Source: Anoplopoma fimbria
Taxonomy: Eukaryota; Chordata; Actinopteri; Perciformes; Anoplopomatidae
DNA length: 64,000 nucleotides
NCBI RefSeq assembly: GCF_027596085.1
Contig: NC_072470.1
Coordinates: forward strand, 5,462,320-5,526,319
Direction of reading: 5' to 3'
Shown: positions 11,262-20,726 of the stretch, piece by piece
Numbering within the stretch: position 1 is the first letter of the stretch
How the letters are laid out: every line of letters starts with the position of its first letter
Position numbers and translations under genes: made by a program
The notes under the pieces: generated by a model
What the model was told of the DNA's origin: nothing
What the model saw: only the letters and a program-made list of their open reading frames with translations
Database searches by the model: none

Positions 11262-12470
11262 AAGAGAATTACTTTTATTTATGACATGCTATACTATGAC
11301 TTTGACATTATTAGATAGATGTATAAGATATACTATCATTGTTTTAATAGTTACTTGCATTTAATTACATTTAGGGCCCTTTAGGTCACAAAATAACTCC
11401 CAATAATTAAATGGAGATCTTCACTGTCTGTCAGTCCATTAATATGGCTACAAGATAACAAATAATAAAATAAATAAATAAAACATTCATGTCAAGGTGG
11501 TCAAGTGATTTTACTATACTCCACAATTCAAGCATAGTCTATTTTTGATTATATACTACACTGACATTTTTGACAAGACATACTTTTTTTCCCCTTCTAT
11601 TTTGATAATATTTGTATTGCATACTATACTATGGTATTTGTATGACATATTTATGAAATTTGACACAATGGAATAATAAGCAAAAATAATTGACATACTA
11701 AACTATGACTTTTTAAAAAAATGATATTTTTATGGCATACTATGTTTATTATTACTGTTTAATGGTATACTATGACATTTCTTATCGAATACTATTTTTT
11801 AAAATATTTTAATAACATACTAAATTATTGTTTTATTGCATACTATACTTTGATATATTTTCATGATTCTTTTAATAGCACAGTATATTGCTGATTTCTT
11901 TTAATAAACTAAGACATTTTTATGGCATAATATTGAGCTATATTTTATGGCATATTATACTAATGCATTTTTCATTTTTTATGACATAGTATAGGATGAA
12001 TTTTTATTATATTTGGTACGACATTATAATATCACATTTAATGGCATTGTAAGGAACTACATTTTTTTTATATAAATTGATTTCAAACAGTGTACATTTT
12101 TATTACAATAAATTGTGGTATTTTAATGACATACTATACTATAACTTTTTTAATGTTACTTAATTATGGACATTTTAAATGGCCTACTATATGATGACAT
12201 TTTTAATGACACTTACTATACTATGACCTTTTAAAATATGTTTTATTACATACTATATTATTAATGTTTGAAGTCATACTATTTTATGACATTTTGATGA
12301 CAGGCTGTATTGTGACTCTTTAATGGCAAACAATAATATATTATTTTGTATGACACTTTATTATAAAACAATGTATGGCATGCCATACAGACATTGTTTA
12401 ATTCTTTTTTGGTTTGCCATTATTTATTTTATGGCATACTATACTATGACATTCTAATGGCATATTTATG
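11262..12470. repeat. Decayed satellite / AT-rich sequence
   Basis: Degenerate versions of the CATACTATACTATGACATTTTT unit are recognisable throughout (for example near 11620, 11694, 12128, 12216 and 12442) with many substitutions, and spacing is irregular. It appears to be an older part of the same satellite family. No gene or RNA structure is seen. Confidence 0.75.
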
Positions 12471-12530
12471 ACTACTGCTACACCTACAACAGCAACTTCT
12501 GCAACTACTAAAATTTGATTTGATAATTAC

Positions 12531-12604
12531 CAAATGTTTGTTTCATACGCTGCAGTTCTCGTCTCTCCTCCAGGCACTTCAAGCGTCTTTGTTCATTCAG
12601 CAGT
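12531..12604 (-). other. Coiled-coil exon module, copy 2 (open frame)
   Basis: Minus-strand candidate exon of 74 nt with acceptor TTTTTGTCAG before 12604 and donor TTTG|GTAATT after 12531. Only one frame is open, entered with two bases from a previous exon. It reads LLNEQRRLKCLEERRELQRM followed by KQTF, a highly charged heptad-like sequence. It is homologous to the blocks at 8307-8378 and 15489-15522, including flanking intron sequence (GATAATTACCAAATG on the plus strand, and ACTACTGCAAC-type tracts). The protein family is not recognised. It could be a genuine exon of a gene on the minus strand or a duplicated relic. Confidence 0.4.
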
Positions 12605-13280
12605 CTGACAAAAAAACAGAGGAAAACATTAACATATATAAAAAAGTATGGGGCAACTTTAAATGATGTACAAACAAACAGCAACGGACAATGCTACATA
12701 GTATCACTTCAAATAATAAATACAGCAATACTTATTTTTTAAATGTATAGTTGAGTTTATATTAAGCACCAACACTGGAAACTTGAGAATTGCTCAATAT
12801 TCATAAATAAAATCACAAAGACATGAAGGATTTGACGAACCTGAAGACTCATCCATAGTTCCCAAGAATCGTTTAGACACCACTCCACCTGCAACCGCCT
12901 ATACGAGGAAACACAAAATAATAATAATTTCAAGTTGAACAATATTACACACATTCAAAACAACCTTGGTGTATAAATGAAATAAAACATCTGCATTGAA
13001 AAATTATTGTTTACTTGATTTTCATTTTTTGTTACATTGTTGGATGAGGCCTCCTATTTCCATAAATGTTAAAAAACTAAGTTTCTGTTTGACTTTTTGT
13101 TTTATCCCTTTAGAAAAAAAATGTATGCATGTTTTTAAATTAATTTAAGTAAATAAAAATATTTTCTTCAGTTTAATATTATACAAACCTGAATTAAGTT
13201 ACAGCTAAAAAAATTATAATTTATAAATTTGAAAAAATGGTAAAAAAAGAAGGTTAAAAACATACAAATAGTGGCATCCA

Positions 13281-13284
<4 letters not shown>
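12605..13284. other. AT-rich interval with one further exon-like segment
   Basis: Apart from the candidate exon at 12841-12898 the sequence is AT-rich and unremarkable. It contains a diverged stretch of intron-like DNA leading to the TA microsatellite. No satellite units are recognisable after about 12650 and no reading frame of interest is present. Confidence 0.4.
12841..12898 (-). other. Candidate 58-nt exon, minus strand
   Basis: On the minus strand TTTCCTCGTATAG precedes 12898 and CTTCAG|GTTCGTC follows 12841. Two frames are open. One reads AVAGGVVSKRFLGTMDESS and the other RLQVEWCLNDSWELWMSLQ. Neither connects in phase with the coiled-coil module downstream (12531-12604) or the exon at 15975-16032, so membership in one gene is unproven. 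Confidence 0.25.

Positions 13285-13336
<52 letters not shown>
13285..13336. repeat. (TA)n microsatellite at transposon edge
   Basis: An uninterrupted TA run of about 26 copies ends exactly at the left terminus of the Tc1-like element. Tc1 elements insert at TA, so either the element landed in a TA tract or the duplicated TA expanded afterwards. The right flank has only a single TA, which favours asymmetric expansion or insertion at the tract's edge. Confidence 0.95.
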
Positions 13337-13341
<5 letters not shown>

Positions 13342-13555
13342 GGTACGGAAAGTATTCAGACCCCTTTAAATTTTTCACCCTTTGTTTCATTGCAGCCATT
13401 TGCTAAAATGGCTGCAATGAAACTTTTTCTCATTAATGTACACTCAGCAACCCATCTTGACAGAAAAAAACAGAAATGTAGAACTTTTTGCAAATTTATA
13501 AAAAAGAAAAAACTGAAATATCACATGGTCATAAGTATTCAGACCCTTTGCTCAG
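13337..13555 (+). repeat. Tc1 left terminal inverted repeat
   Basis: The outer motif GGAAAGTATTCAGACCCC lies near 13347 and an inner motif (ATAAGTATTCAGACCCTTTG) at about 13532-13551. Between them is an internal fold-back (GCAGCCATTTGC...ATGGCTGC) at 13393-13418 that the right end lacks. It is the partner of 14737-14945. Confidence 0.9.
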
Positions 13556-14571
13556 TATTGAGTAGAAGCACCCTTTTGAGCTAGTACAGCCATGAGTCTT
13601 CTTGGGAATGATGCAACAAGTTTCTCATACCTGGATTTGGGGATCCTCTGCCATTCTTCCTTGCAGATCCTCTCCAGTTCTGTCAGGTTGGATGGTGAAC
13701 GTTGGTGGACAGCCATTTTCAGGTCTCTCCAGAGATGCTCAATTGGGTTTAGGTCAGGGCTCTGGCTGGGCCAGTCAAGAATGGTCACAGACTTGTTCCG
13801 AAGCCACTCCTTTGTTATTTTAGCTGTGTGCTTCGGGTCATTGTCTTGTTGGAAGGTGAACCTTCGGCCCAGTCTGAGGTCCTGAGCACTCTGGAGGAGG
13901 TTTTCTTCCAGGATATCTCTGTACTTGGCCGCATTCATCTTTCCTTCAATAGCAACCAGTCGTCCTGTCCCTGCAGCTGAAAAACACCCCCATAGCATGA
14001 TGCTGCCACCACCATGTTTCACTGTTGGGATTGTATTGGGCAGGTGATGAGCAGTGCCTGGTTTTCTCCACACATACCGCTTAGAATTAACGCCAAAAAG
14101 TTCAATCTTGGTCTCATCAGACCAGAGAATCTTATTTCTCATAGTTTGGGAGTCCTCCATGTGTTTTTTGGCAAACTCTATGCGGGCTTTCATATGTCTT
14201 GCACTGTGGAGAGGCTTCCGTCGGGCCACTCTGCCATAAAGCCCCGACTGGTGGAGGGCTGCAGTGATAGTTGACTTTGTGGAACTTTCTCCCATCTCCC
14301 TACTGCATCTCTGGAGCTCAGCCACAGTGATCTTTGGGTTCTTCTTTACCTCTCTCACCAAGGCTCTTCTCCCACGATTGCTCAGTTTGGCTGGACGGCC
14401 AGGTCTAGGAAGAGTTCTGGTCATCCCATACTTCTTCCATTTAAGGATTATGGAGGCCACTGTGCTCTTAGGAACCTTGAGTGCTGCAGAAATTCTTTTG
14501 TAACCTTGGCCAGATCTGTGCCTTGCCACAATTCTGTCTCTGAGCTCCTTGGGCAGTTCCTTCGACCTCAT
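13552..14571 (-). CDS. Tc1-family transposase, full length
   Basis: The 339-residue protein would cut and paste the element by binding the terminal repeats and joining them to TA sites in the nucleus. Residues about 1-110 hold the paired-like DNA-binding region, with a helix-turn-helix around 24-49 (YKRISAALKVPKSTVA) and a GRPAKLS AT-hook-like motif at 58-64. The catalytic DDE domain follows: Asp152 in LWSDETK, Asp243 in QQDNDPKH and Glu278 in DLNPIEHLW, with 34 residues between the last two (DD34E). A glycine-rich HGGGSIMLWGCF box lies at 186-197. Length is the family norm (about 340). Start is the ATG at 14571-14569. No stop or frameshift interrupts it, so activity cannot be excluded. Expression would come from the element itself. 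Nothing suggests domestication. Confidence 0.96.
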   Translation of the reverse strand: MRSKELPKELRDRIVARHRSGQGYKRISAALKVPKSTVASIILKWKKYGMTRTLPRPGRPAKLSNRGRRALVREVKKNPKITVAELQRCSREMGESSTKSTITAALHQSGLYGRVARRKPLHSARHMKARIEFAKKHMEDSQTMRNKILWSDETKIELFGVNSKRYVWRKPGTAHHLPNTIPTVKHGGGSIMLWGCFSAAGTGRLVAIEGKMNAAKYRDILEENLLQSAQDLRLGRRFTFQQDNDPKHTAKITKEWLRNKSVTILDWPSQSPDLNPIEHLWRDLKMAVHQRSPSNLTELERICKEEWQRIPKSRYEKLVASFPRRLMAVLAQKGASTQY

Positions 14572-14736
14572 GATTCTGTTCTGACATGCACTGTGAGCTG
14601 TAAGGTCTTATATAGACAGGTGTGTGCCTTTCCTAATCAAGTCCAATCAGTTTAATTAAACACAGCTGGACTCCAATGAAGGAGTAGAACCATCTCAAGG
14701 AGGATCAGAAGAAATGGACAGCATGTGAGTTAAATA

Positions 14737-14945
14737 TGAGTGTCCCAGCAAAGGGTCTGAATACTTATGACCATGTGATATTTCAGTTTTTCTTTTTTAA
14801 TAAATTTGCAAAAATTTCTGTCAAGATGGGTTGCTGAGTGTACATTAATGCGAAAAAAAATGAACTTTTTCGATTTCAGCAAATGGCTGCAATGAAACAA
14901 AGAGTGAAAAATGTAAAGGGGTCTGAATACTTTTCGTACCCACTG
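14737..14945 (-). repeat. Tc1 right terminal inverted repeat
   Basis: Reverse complement of the left end. The inner GCAAAGGGTCTGAATACTTA motif lies at about 14750-14769 and the outer AGGGGTCTGAATACTTTTCG at about 14918-14937, ending CGTACCCACTG before TA. The right end has a small insertion relative to the left (CGATTTCAG region near 14868). Confidence 0.9.
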
Positions 14946-15360
14946 TACTATGACTTTTTTCAACTTCTTGACATGCTATGCTATGTCAAAAAGCATAGCA
15001 TAGCACATACTATGACTTTATTGACAAACTATATTTTGACTTTTTTCACTTTTTTTCACATACTATATATACTATGACTTTTTTCAATTTTTTTCCCACA
15101 TACTATACTATGACTTTTTTCCACATGACTTTCCCACTTTTTTAGACATACTATACTATGACTATTTTGTCAGATTTTTTTCCACATACTATACTGACTT
15201 TTTTCCACATGACTTTCCCACTTATTTCGACATACTATACTATGACTATTTTCACTTTTCTTCGACATACTTACATACATACATTTTTTTTGACATACTA
15301 TAACTTTTAAATAACTTATTTTTATGACATATTGTGATTTTTTTATAAGTAACTATAACT
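14946..15360 (+). repeat. Satellite B, forward block right of the transposon
   Basis: Resumes with TACTATGACTTTTTTCAAC directly at the transposon target site and contains the hairpin block (near 14968-15003), CCACATGACTTTCCC units and degraded ends by about 15300-15360. It shares block structure with 8409-10549, suggesting the transposon entered or bordered a continuous array. Confidence 0.88.
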
Positions 15361-15488
15361 TTTACAACTTTTTTCAGGACTACTACTACAACACTAACAA
15401 GAACTACTACTAGAACAATAATTATAATTTGACTGCTACCACTTCAACAACTACCAAAACTAATAATAATAATATACTTGATAATTAC

Positions 15489-15522
15489 CAAATGTTTGTT
15501 CCAGGCGTTCCCATTCTCTTCT
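15489..15522 (-). other. Coiled-coil exon module, copy 3 (3' half only)
   Basis: The sequence ending AACGCCTGGAACAAACATTTG|GTAATT on the minus strand matches the 3' half of copies 1 and 2, and the flanking GATAATTACCAAATG is conserved. Homology is lost upstream of AGAAGAGAATGG, where CATTCTAG could serve as an acceptor. In the frame shared with copy 2 it reads RREWERLEQTF. Truncated exon or relic. Confidence 0.35.
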
Positions 15523-15974
15523 CTAGAATGAAGTTAAAAGTACATGACATAATGAAGAGATTCAACTGTAAGACAAGATTCCTTAAATATGACATAGTAT
15601 CTTAATGGCCTCATTTTCCCCAGATTTGTTGCCTCAAGTTTTGAGTATTTGTACAACAAATGTGTCTTTATAATACAATTTCAAGGAATTAATTAAAAAA
15701 CTCTAATCTATAAAACAGGGTCAAAATTCAACTAATTGTATGTGGCATTATTTTTATGGGTAAATCAAAAGTGTGCCAAGATGTTTTTCTTCCATTTCAC
15801 AGTATTGGTCACCTTGATTACCTAATTACCGTAGGGCTAATGTATGATGTAAAGTCTAAGGCCACTATGTACATCGACACAGGGAGTAATACCTCTGAGA
15901 TCCAATTATAGCTTCTCAACCACCAGCAAAACAAGTAGCGATTAATGTCTGAGAGGCTCCTCATTAGAGCTCAC
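15523..15974. other. Non-repetitive interval, no gene seen
   Basis: AT-rich unique-looking sequence between satellite B and the exons at 15975-16266. No open frame, tRNA or mobile element was recognised. A plus-strand pyrimidine tract ending TTTCACAG lies near 15800 but no convincing exon follows. Confidence 0.4.
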
Positions 15975-16032
15975 CTCCTTTAAGATGACTCTTTAAAGAG
16001 ACACCTCTAAACCACCGAGGCACCAGGCCAAT
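15975..16032 (-). CDS. Candidate exon of unidentified minus-strand gene (downstream exon)
   Basis: A 58-nt segment with strong splice signals on the minus strand: TTTTTTTAACACCTCAG before 16032 and GGAG|GTGAGC after 15975. Only one of three frames is open and reads IGLVPRWFRGVSLKSHLKG. That frame starts in phase 0, exactly the phase in which the exon at 16136-16266 ends, so the two join without a break. I do not recognise the family. The following exon would have to start with two bases of a codon, and none of the exon-like islands further left fits. Confidence 0.45.
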
Positions 16033-16135
16033 CTGAGGTGTTAAAAAAACAAATGGTAGATGTGAAAACAGGTAAACAAGTAAACAAGTCACTGTTCATG
16101 TCTCAAAAAGTTTTGAGTTCTGTGTTTGACATGAC

Positions 16136-16266
16136 CTTTTGATCCCAGATGTGGTAGAACATGGTGGTTTGATGGTCCTGTGCCTTCAAAGAGATGTAGA
16201 GCTCGGCCCTCCGTGACATCATGATGGATGATGAAGCCGAGTTTGGCTCCTTCTGTGGCCTCTCAT
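16136..16266 (-). CDS. Candidate exon of unidentified minus-strand gene (upstream exon)
   Basis: A 131-nt segment bounded on the minus strand by CATGATGTCCAG before 16266 and CAAAAG|GTCATG after 16136. Only one frame is open, entered with one base from an earlier exon. It begins (D)ERPQKEPNSASSSIMMSRRA and ends with AQDHQTTMFYHIWDQK. Composition (aromatic, mixed charged) and the phase match to the next exon argue for a real protein. Earlier exons were not found between here and the end of UNC80. It may be a partial or decayed gene lying between UNC80 and the satellite block, under and past the oppositely oriented receptor gene. Confidence 0.45.
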
Positions 16267-16887
16267 CTGGACATCATGTGAGGGGGTCTAGATGTTAAAA
16301 AGAAGTTATTCAACATATTTAAAAAAGCAATGCATAGGAGTTCAACAAGAATATTTACTAAGGGTTATCACAAGTACATGTGGAAGTCTTTGCACTCTTG
16401 AAACACAGATTTTCAGGAAATTGTGTCAGGTGGGCATAAACCTAAAAGCTTGTTTAAGGGAACAATTTGTGAAGCGTTTCAAGACTTTCACAGTTTTTAG
16501 ATAGCAATTAGTGCTGCTTTATAATACATTTAAAAAATACATAATATCTCACTTTTTATTCAATATGGGACCTTTAATTGACAACTAGGACCAAGTAGCT
16601 AGTAATAAAGGGTTCTGTTGAATTCTCAGTAACTTATTTTGGTCAGGATGTCGCTGGTAAAACTTTATAAAGTTGGTCTTATCTGAAAGTGGTAGATGGA
16701 CACACAATGTGTGAGGGGAAAAAACTAAAGATAAGTGTGAAAAGATAAAGTAGAGAGGGGGTTAATGACGTTAAAGCTTACGATGAGGGACAGAAGTTGC
16801 ATCATTTCTTTGACTGGAAAAGTGGGAGGGAGATTAGGAGGATAAATGTACGTCTGGTAGAGACTTTATCCATTTCCCTCCTCCCTG
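16267..16887. other. Upstream region of the receptor gene
   Basis: No coding sequence, known repeat or RNA gene was recognised. This is where the promoter and any 5' noncoding exon of the receptor gene should lie. A TATA-like TTTATAAAG occurs near 16663, but nothing decisive marks a transcription start. Confidence 0.35.
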
Positions 16888-17874
16888 ATGGACATCACCG
16901 AGGGTCCTCTGCTCTGCTTCCCCAACCTCAACTCCTCCTGCAGGCGGCTGCCTAAACCCCGCTCTGAGACTGCTCTGCTCTACACCCTGCTGGCCTCCGT
17001 CTCTCTGCTCACCGTGACCCTCAACCTGCTCGTCATCATCTCCATCTCCCACTTCCGGCAGCTCCACACCCGGACCAACTCCCTGCTCCTGTCTCTGGCC
17101 GTGTCCGACCTGGTGGTGGGGCTGCTGGTGATGCCTGTCGAAGGCCTGCGCTACATGGAGACGTGCTGGCTGCTGGGAGAGCTGATGTGTGCTCTGACTC
17201 CTTATGTTTCTTACTGTCTGCTCTCTGCCTCCGTGGGCAACATGGTGCTCATATCCATAGACCGTTATGTGGCCATCTGTGACCCAATGCTCTACGCCTC
17301 TAAGATCACCCTGAGCAGAGTTAAAACATCAATCTGTTTATGTTGGGCCTGTTCTCTTCTCTACAACGGTTGTATTCTGAGGGGACACTTAGGGCAGCCG
17401 GACAGGTTCAGCTCCTGCCGTGGGGAGTGTGTGGTGGTCATCAGCCACATCGCAGGAGTTGTTGACCTCTTTGTCACATTTGTTGGGCCCTGTACTGTCA
17501 TGGTTGTTCTCTATATGAGGGTGTTTGTTGTTGCCATTTCCCACATGCGTGTCATTGGGTTGCAGACTGCTGCTGTGACTGTTAGGTTAGCTCCAACCGC
17601 TAAAAGATCAGAGACGAAGGCAGCCAGGACTCTTGGGATTGTGATAGCTGTGTTTCTAATGTGCTTCTGCCCGTATTACTATCCCTCTATAGCAGGCGAG
17701 GAAACCTCAAACAGCTTGTCATACTTTGCAGTGTTGTCTTGGATCATGCTGTTGAACTCCTGTTTCAACCCTCTGATTTATGCTCTGTTCTACCCCTGGT
17801 TTAGAAAAGCTATCAAACTCATCATCACACTGAAAATACTGCATCCTCACTCCAAGGAGAACAGGATCCTGTAG
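16888..17874 (+). CDS. Trace amine-associated receptor (teleost TAAR, Asp5.42 type)
   Basis: A complete single-exon class A GPCR of 328 residues, as usual for TAARs, probably an olfactory amine receptor on the ciliary membrane of sensory neurons coupling to Golf. The N-terminus carries an N-glycosylation site (NSS, 15-17). Seven hydrophobic segments follow. DRY is at 125-127 within SIDRYVAICDP, a TAAR-like stretch. Cys101 (3.25) can pair with an ECL2 cysteine (177 or 181). NPLIY is at 294-298, followed by YPWFRKAIK, the TAAR helix-7/8 signature. Counting from Arg126 (3.50), position 3.32 is Ser108 rather than the classical amine-binding Asp. Counting from Pro201 (5.50), Asp193 is 5.42. Loss of Asp3.32 with gain of Asp5.42 is the known non-classical amine pocket of a large teleost TAAR clade. 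Position 6.48 is Phe260 instead of Trp. The start ATG gives the expected short N-terminus. It is alone here, not in a visible cluster. The exact subfamily number cannot be assigned. Confidence 0.93.
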   Translation: MDITEGPLLCFPNLNSSCRRLPKPRSETALLYTLLASVSLLTVTLNLLVIISISHFRQLHTRTNSLLLSLAVSDLVVGLLVMPVEGLRYMETCWLLGELMCALTPYVSYCLLSASVGNMVLISIDRYVAICDPMLYASKITLSRVKTSICLCWACSLLYNGCILRGHLGQPDRFSSCRGECVVVISHIAGVVDLFVTFVGPCTVMVVLYMRVFVVAISHMRVIGLQTAAVTVRLAPTAKRSETKAARTLGIVIAVFLMCFCPYYYPSIAGEETSNSLSYFAVLSWIMLLNSCFNPLIYALFYPWFRKAIKLIITLKILHPHSKENRIL

Positions 17875-18189
17875 ACTAAATATATCTGTGTTTAGTGACA
17901 TTTCAGTTTTAATGAAGCATCCTGTCTGCATCACCTGTATATGTGTGTTTCAGCTGCAGACATTCATCTTCTGTGACACACTGCACCACTCTGCTCATCC
18001 ACAGGTGGCGTGATTAAGGTTAACCTTACATCTGACAATAACAGTTTAAAAACACATAACCAAACCAATACAAAAGGCAATGTTCCTTCTAAAAAATAAT
18101 GTTTAATTTTAATTTGACATCTAGCAGTTAGATTAGTTTGTTTATTTGTCCCAACCAGCCAAAGTAACTAACTAAGCAATGGACGCTGC
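17875..18189. other. Intergenic interval between convergent TAAR and UNC80
   Basis: Contains the presumed 3' end of the receptor transcript (plus strand; an AATAATG/TTTAATTTT-rich stretch near 18092) and the downstream flank of the UNC80 polyadenylation signal (minus strand). No other gene is seen. Confidence 0.4.
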
Positions 18190-20726
18190 AACACGTGTTT
18201 TTCCAATATCTTTATTGAGACATTTGTTCAAACATATAAAACACAGACACATACAAACACAAATGTAATGGCCTTTAAGCCCTTGACTGACGTGATAACT
18301 CACATGTAACGTTGGCCTGAGTCTCAGTCTCTCTGGTTCCTTCATTGCTTTTTATTAAGCAGGTTCACAAACAGTCGAAAAGCGTGGAAGTCACCTCTCA
18401 GGTGTCTGTCGGCCATCTTTGATACGTCATCGGGTCACATGGTGAACCTGAGCTTTATGGCGTCTTCCATTAAGGGGGGGTCATTCATTGCAACAACATG
18501 GGAAATAATCATAAAGTGTGACATCATTAACAGGATTTGTAATGATGTAATGTAATTTTTAATACTGTTACTGACTTCTCCACAGTTAGAAATGAACATA
18601 CAGCTGAAAACCATTGTAAACAATATCCATTTATTTAGATATTCCAGAAATATTCTGATATACTTTATTCTAGCTTTGCACAAAGAAGACATAGTTTGAC
18701 AGACACATAACATTTAAAGGGAACTCAAGTCAAGTCTTCGTACTGCTTTAAAGACTTAAAACCTTGAAATGTGTGGTACAGTGTGTTTTTATGGATTTGA
18801 GATAGATATGTTTTACATTGTGCAAACATTTAAAACAGATTCTTAGGTTGATATGAATACAGAGGACAAGACAAGAACTCATAACAGAAACATTTTACTC
18901 ACTGCATTTCCTTTGTGGTAACGTCAAACATTTTGGGTCTTAAATAAGGTAGAAACAGGGGAGTAATGTGTGCTTTTATTAAGAATACACTTTGAATATT
19001 TGTTGAATAAACTGCATTAAGACACCTCCATAGAGGCTGCAATATTTCCACTCTATCCCCACTGCATAAGAAAATCTCTATGTACCCGAATGACAATATT
19101 TTCACACAAAAGAAAGCATGTTAAATACGGCACTGACATATAACAGAGAGAAGCAGCCAATAACAACACACTGTGCGTTTATGTGACTTATGGCACATAT
19201 TAATCCTGTATTATGTGATTTAACATCATCATTCTTACTATTGATGAAAGGGATAAAGCAGTAAAATATGTTTTACATACAAAAATGTGTTTAAAATAAA
19301 TATATTGAGATATTATTGGATATCGAGATCTTTTTGCCACAACATGTCCACAAACTATGTGATCTCTGTAAAAGTGGACATTTAGGAGGTACGAGGTTTT
19401 TTTTAGCAGACACAATAAACGCGGTTAAACAGACAGTCGTGTTAATATTTCTCTGTTAAGGCATGGAATAAGCAACGATGTAACAGCTGTCCACTGCATC
19501 ACGGTTGCAATATAAGAAGTCTCGCTGCCTCGCTTTGATGAGCGTAAGACAGCAACACAGACACAAGAAAACAAACATGACCAGCTCTGAAACATCAGGA
19601 TACGTTTTTTAAACGTGTTTTTACAGAATTTATATTTTAAGCTGATAAAATACCGTCTTTGGTCACAAATAAAATCTTCTGCTGAGACACTGAGCAGCAC
19701 ATTACACACTGTAGAAACAGAGTTATTGGGGCATATGTTTGACATTATGATTAGAATGAGAGCTGAAACAACAGGACTTTTCTCAATTACCAGGACAGTG
19801 AAGAAACATTTCTAATTTCTTCCATATTATCACATACAATGTTTAAAATACATATACTGTATTGTATAATTACTATATATCACTTGCTTCATTTAATATA
19901 AAGGCCCTCATTTCACCCCCCGCTTTAGAATGGCTCTTATAGATATACTGTCTATACAAGTTCTGCATTGCCTTCCTTTATAGCCTTTGTAACACTTTGT
20001 ACAAGATACAACGTCTCCTTTTTTCAATTTGATATAGATCTCCGCAATATAGACATTCAAATCTGCAGCATAACAAGTATTCATTTGTTAAATATCGATT
20101 CTTTGACATTTCTGATCTTTTATAATTCATCTAAAATTGAATTTAAAAAAATTAACCTTTTATCTCAGGATAGGTCGACTTAAAAATAAAGCATGATTTC
20201 ACGTTGCTATGATGAAGGAGACAAGCAGTAAGGTAGATTGCTGCTAGAATATACATTCAACCCTCAGGGTATGTAGCCATAAGAACAGACAAAGGACGAT
20301 GATGTTGATATTCAACACTTTAAAGATTAAATAAGAGCCCCACAGAGAGAGGAGGGAATGGGAATGTTTTTGTAAATGGGAACACTTTTGTCAAAACTAA
20401 ACAACTGAGGAGACAGCAGTTTAGTTTCAGGGGAAAAACAAAAATGTCTTTCACGATTCGGGGCTACAGACGAGATAGAAAACAAGTCGGTGGCTTATAG
20501 ACACACTTGAGGCCGGGGCTCAGTGTGGAAACAGAAGAAGCCTCACTTCTCTGTACATTCTTTTCCTTTCAAACTACGTATTTTTCAATCAATCAGTCAA
20601 TAAAATCACACTTTACTTTTTGTTTGTGAAATGTTTGCAGCACAGCCTCCCTGTTATCCGTACCCTGCAGGTATTTGTATGGCATTTGGCTACAGATAGA
20701 AAAACACAGTACGCCTGTCAGCCCTC
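18190..20726 (-). other. unc80: Probable UNC80 3' untranslated region
   Basis: About 2.5 kb of AT-rich sequence downstream of the UNC80 stop codon, with no exon, repeat or gene recognised. A minus-strand AATAAA (plus TTTATT at 18211-18216) is followed about 20 nt later by a GT-rich stretch on the minus strand, a plausible main cleavage site near 18190. Other AATAAA-like hexamers exist within it, so shorter isoforms are possible. The 3' end is inferred, not observed. Confidence 0.5.
18211..18216 (-). terminator. unc80: Polyadenylation signal AATAAA, candidate UNC80 3' end
   Basis: Minus-strand AATAAA, the last good hexamer before the convergent receptor gene. No transcript evidence is available. 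Confidence 0.45.

Larger units (their letters stand above)
13337..14945 (-). mobile_element. Complete Tc1-like DNA transposon
   Basis: A 1,609-bp element with long terminal inverted repeats (about 13337-13555 and 14737-14945) that begin CAGTGGGTACG; the left copy has T for the first C. Each end contains two copies of the AAGTATTCAGACCC motif, one at the tip and one about 190 bp inside, the IR/DR arrangement of fish Tc1 elements such as the Sleeping Beauty group. TA dinucleotides flank both ends (13335-13336 and 14946-14947). A single uninterrupted transposase gene lies on the minus strand. Satellite B resumes immediately to the right. Size, ends and coding capacity are all those of a young, possibly autonomous copy. 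Confidence 0.97.

Noticed and set aside
13592..14503. Plus-strand frames across the transposon
   Set aside because: They are antisense to the intact transposase and contain none of its motifs.
16834..17067. Minus-strand frame rich in Glu and Gly opposite the receptor start
   Set aside because: Antisense shadow of the TAAR N-terminus with no splice or family support.
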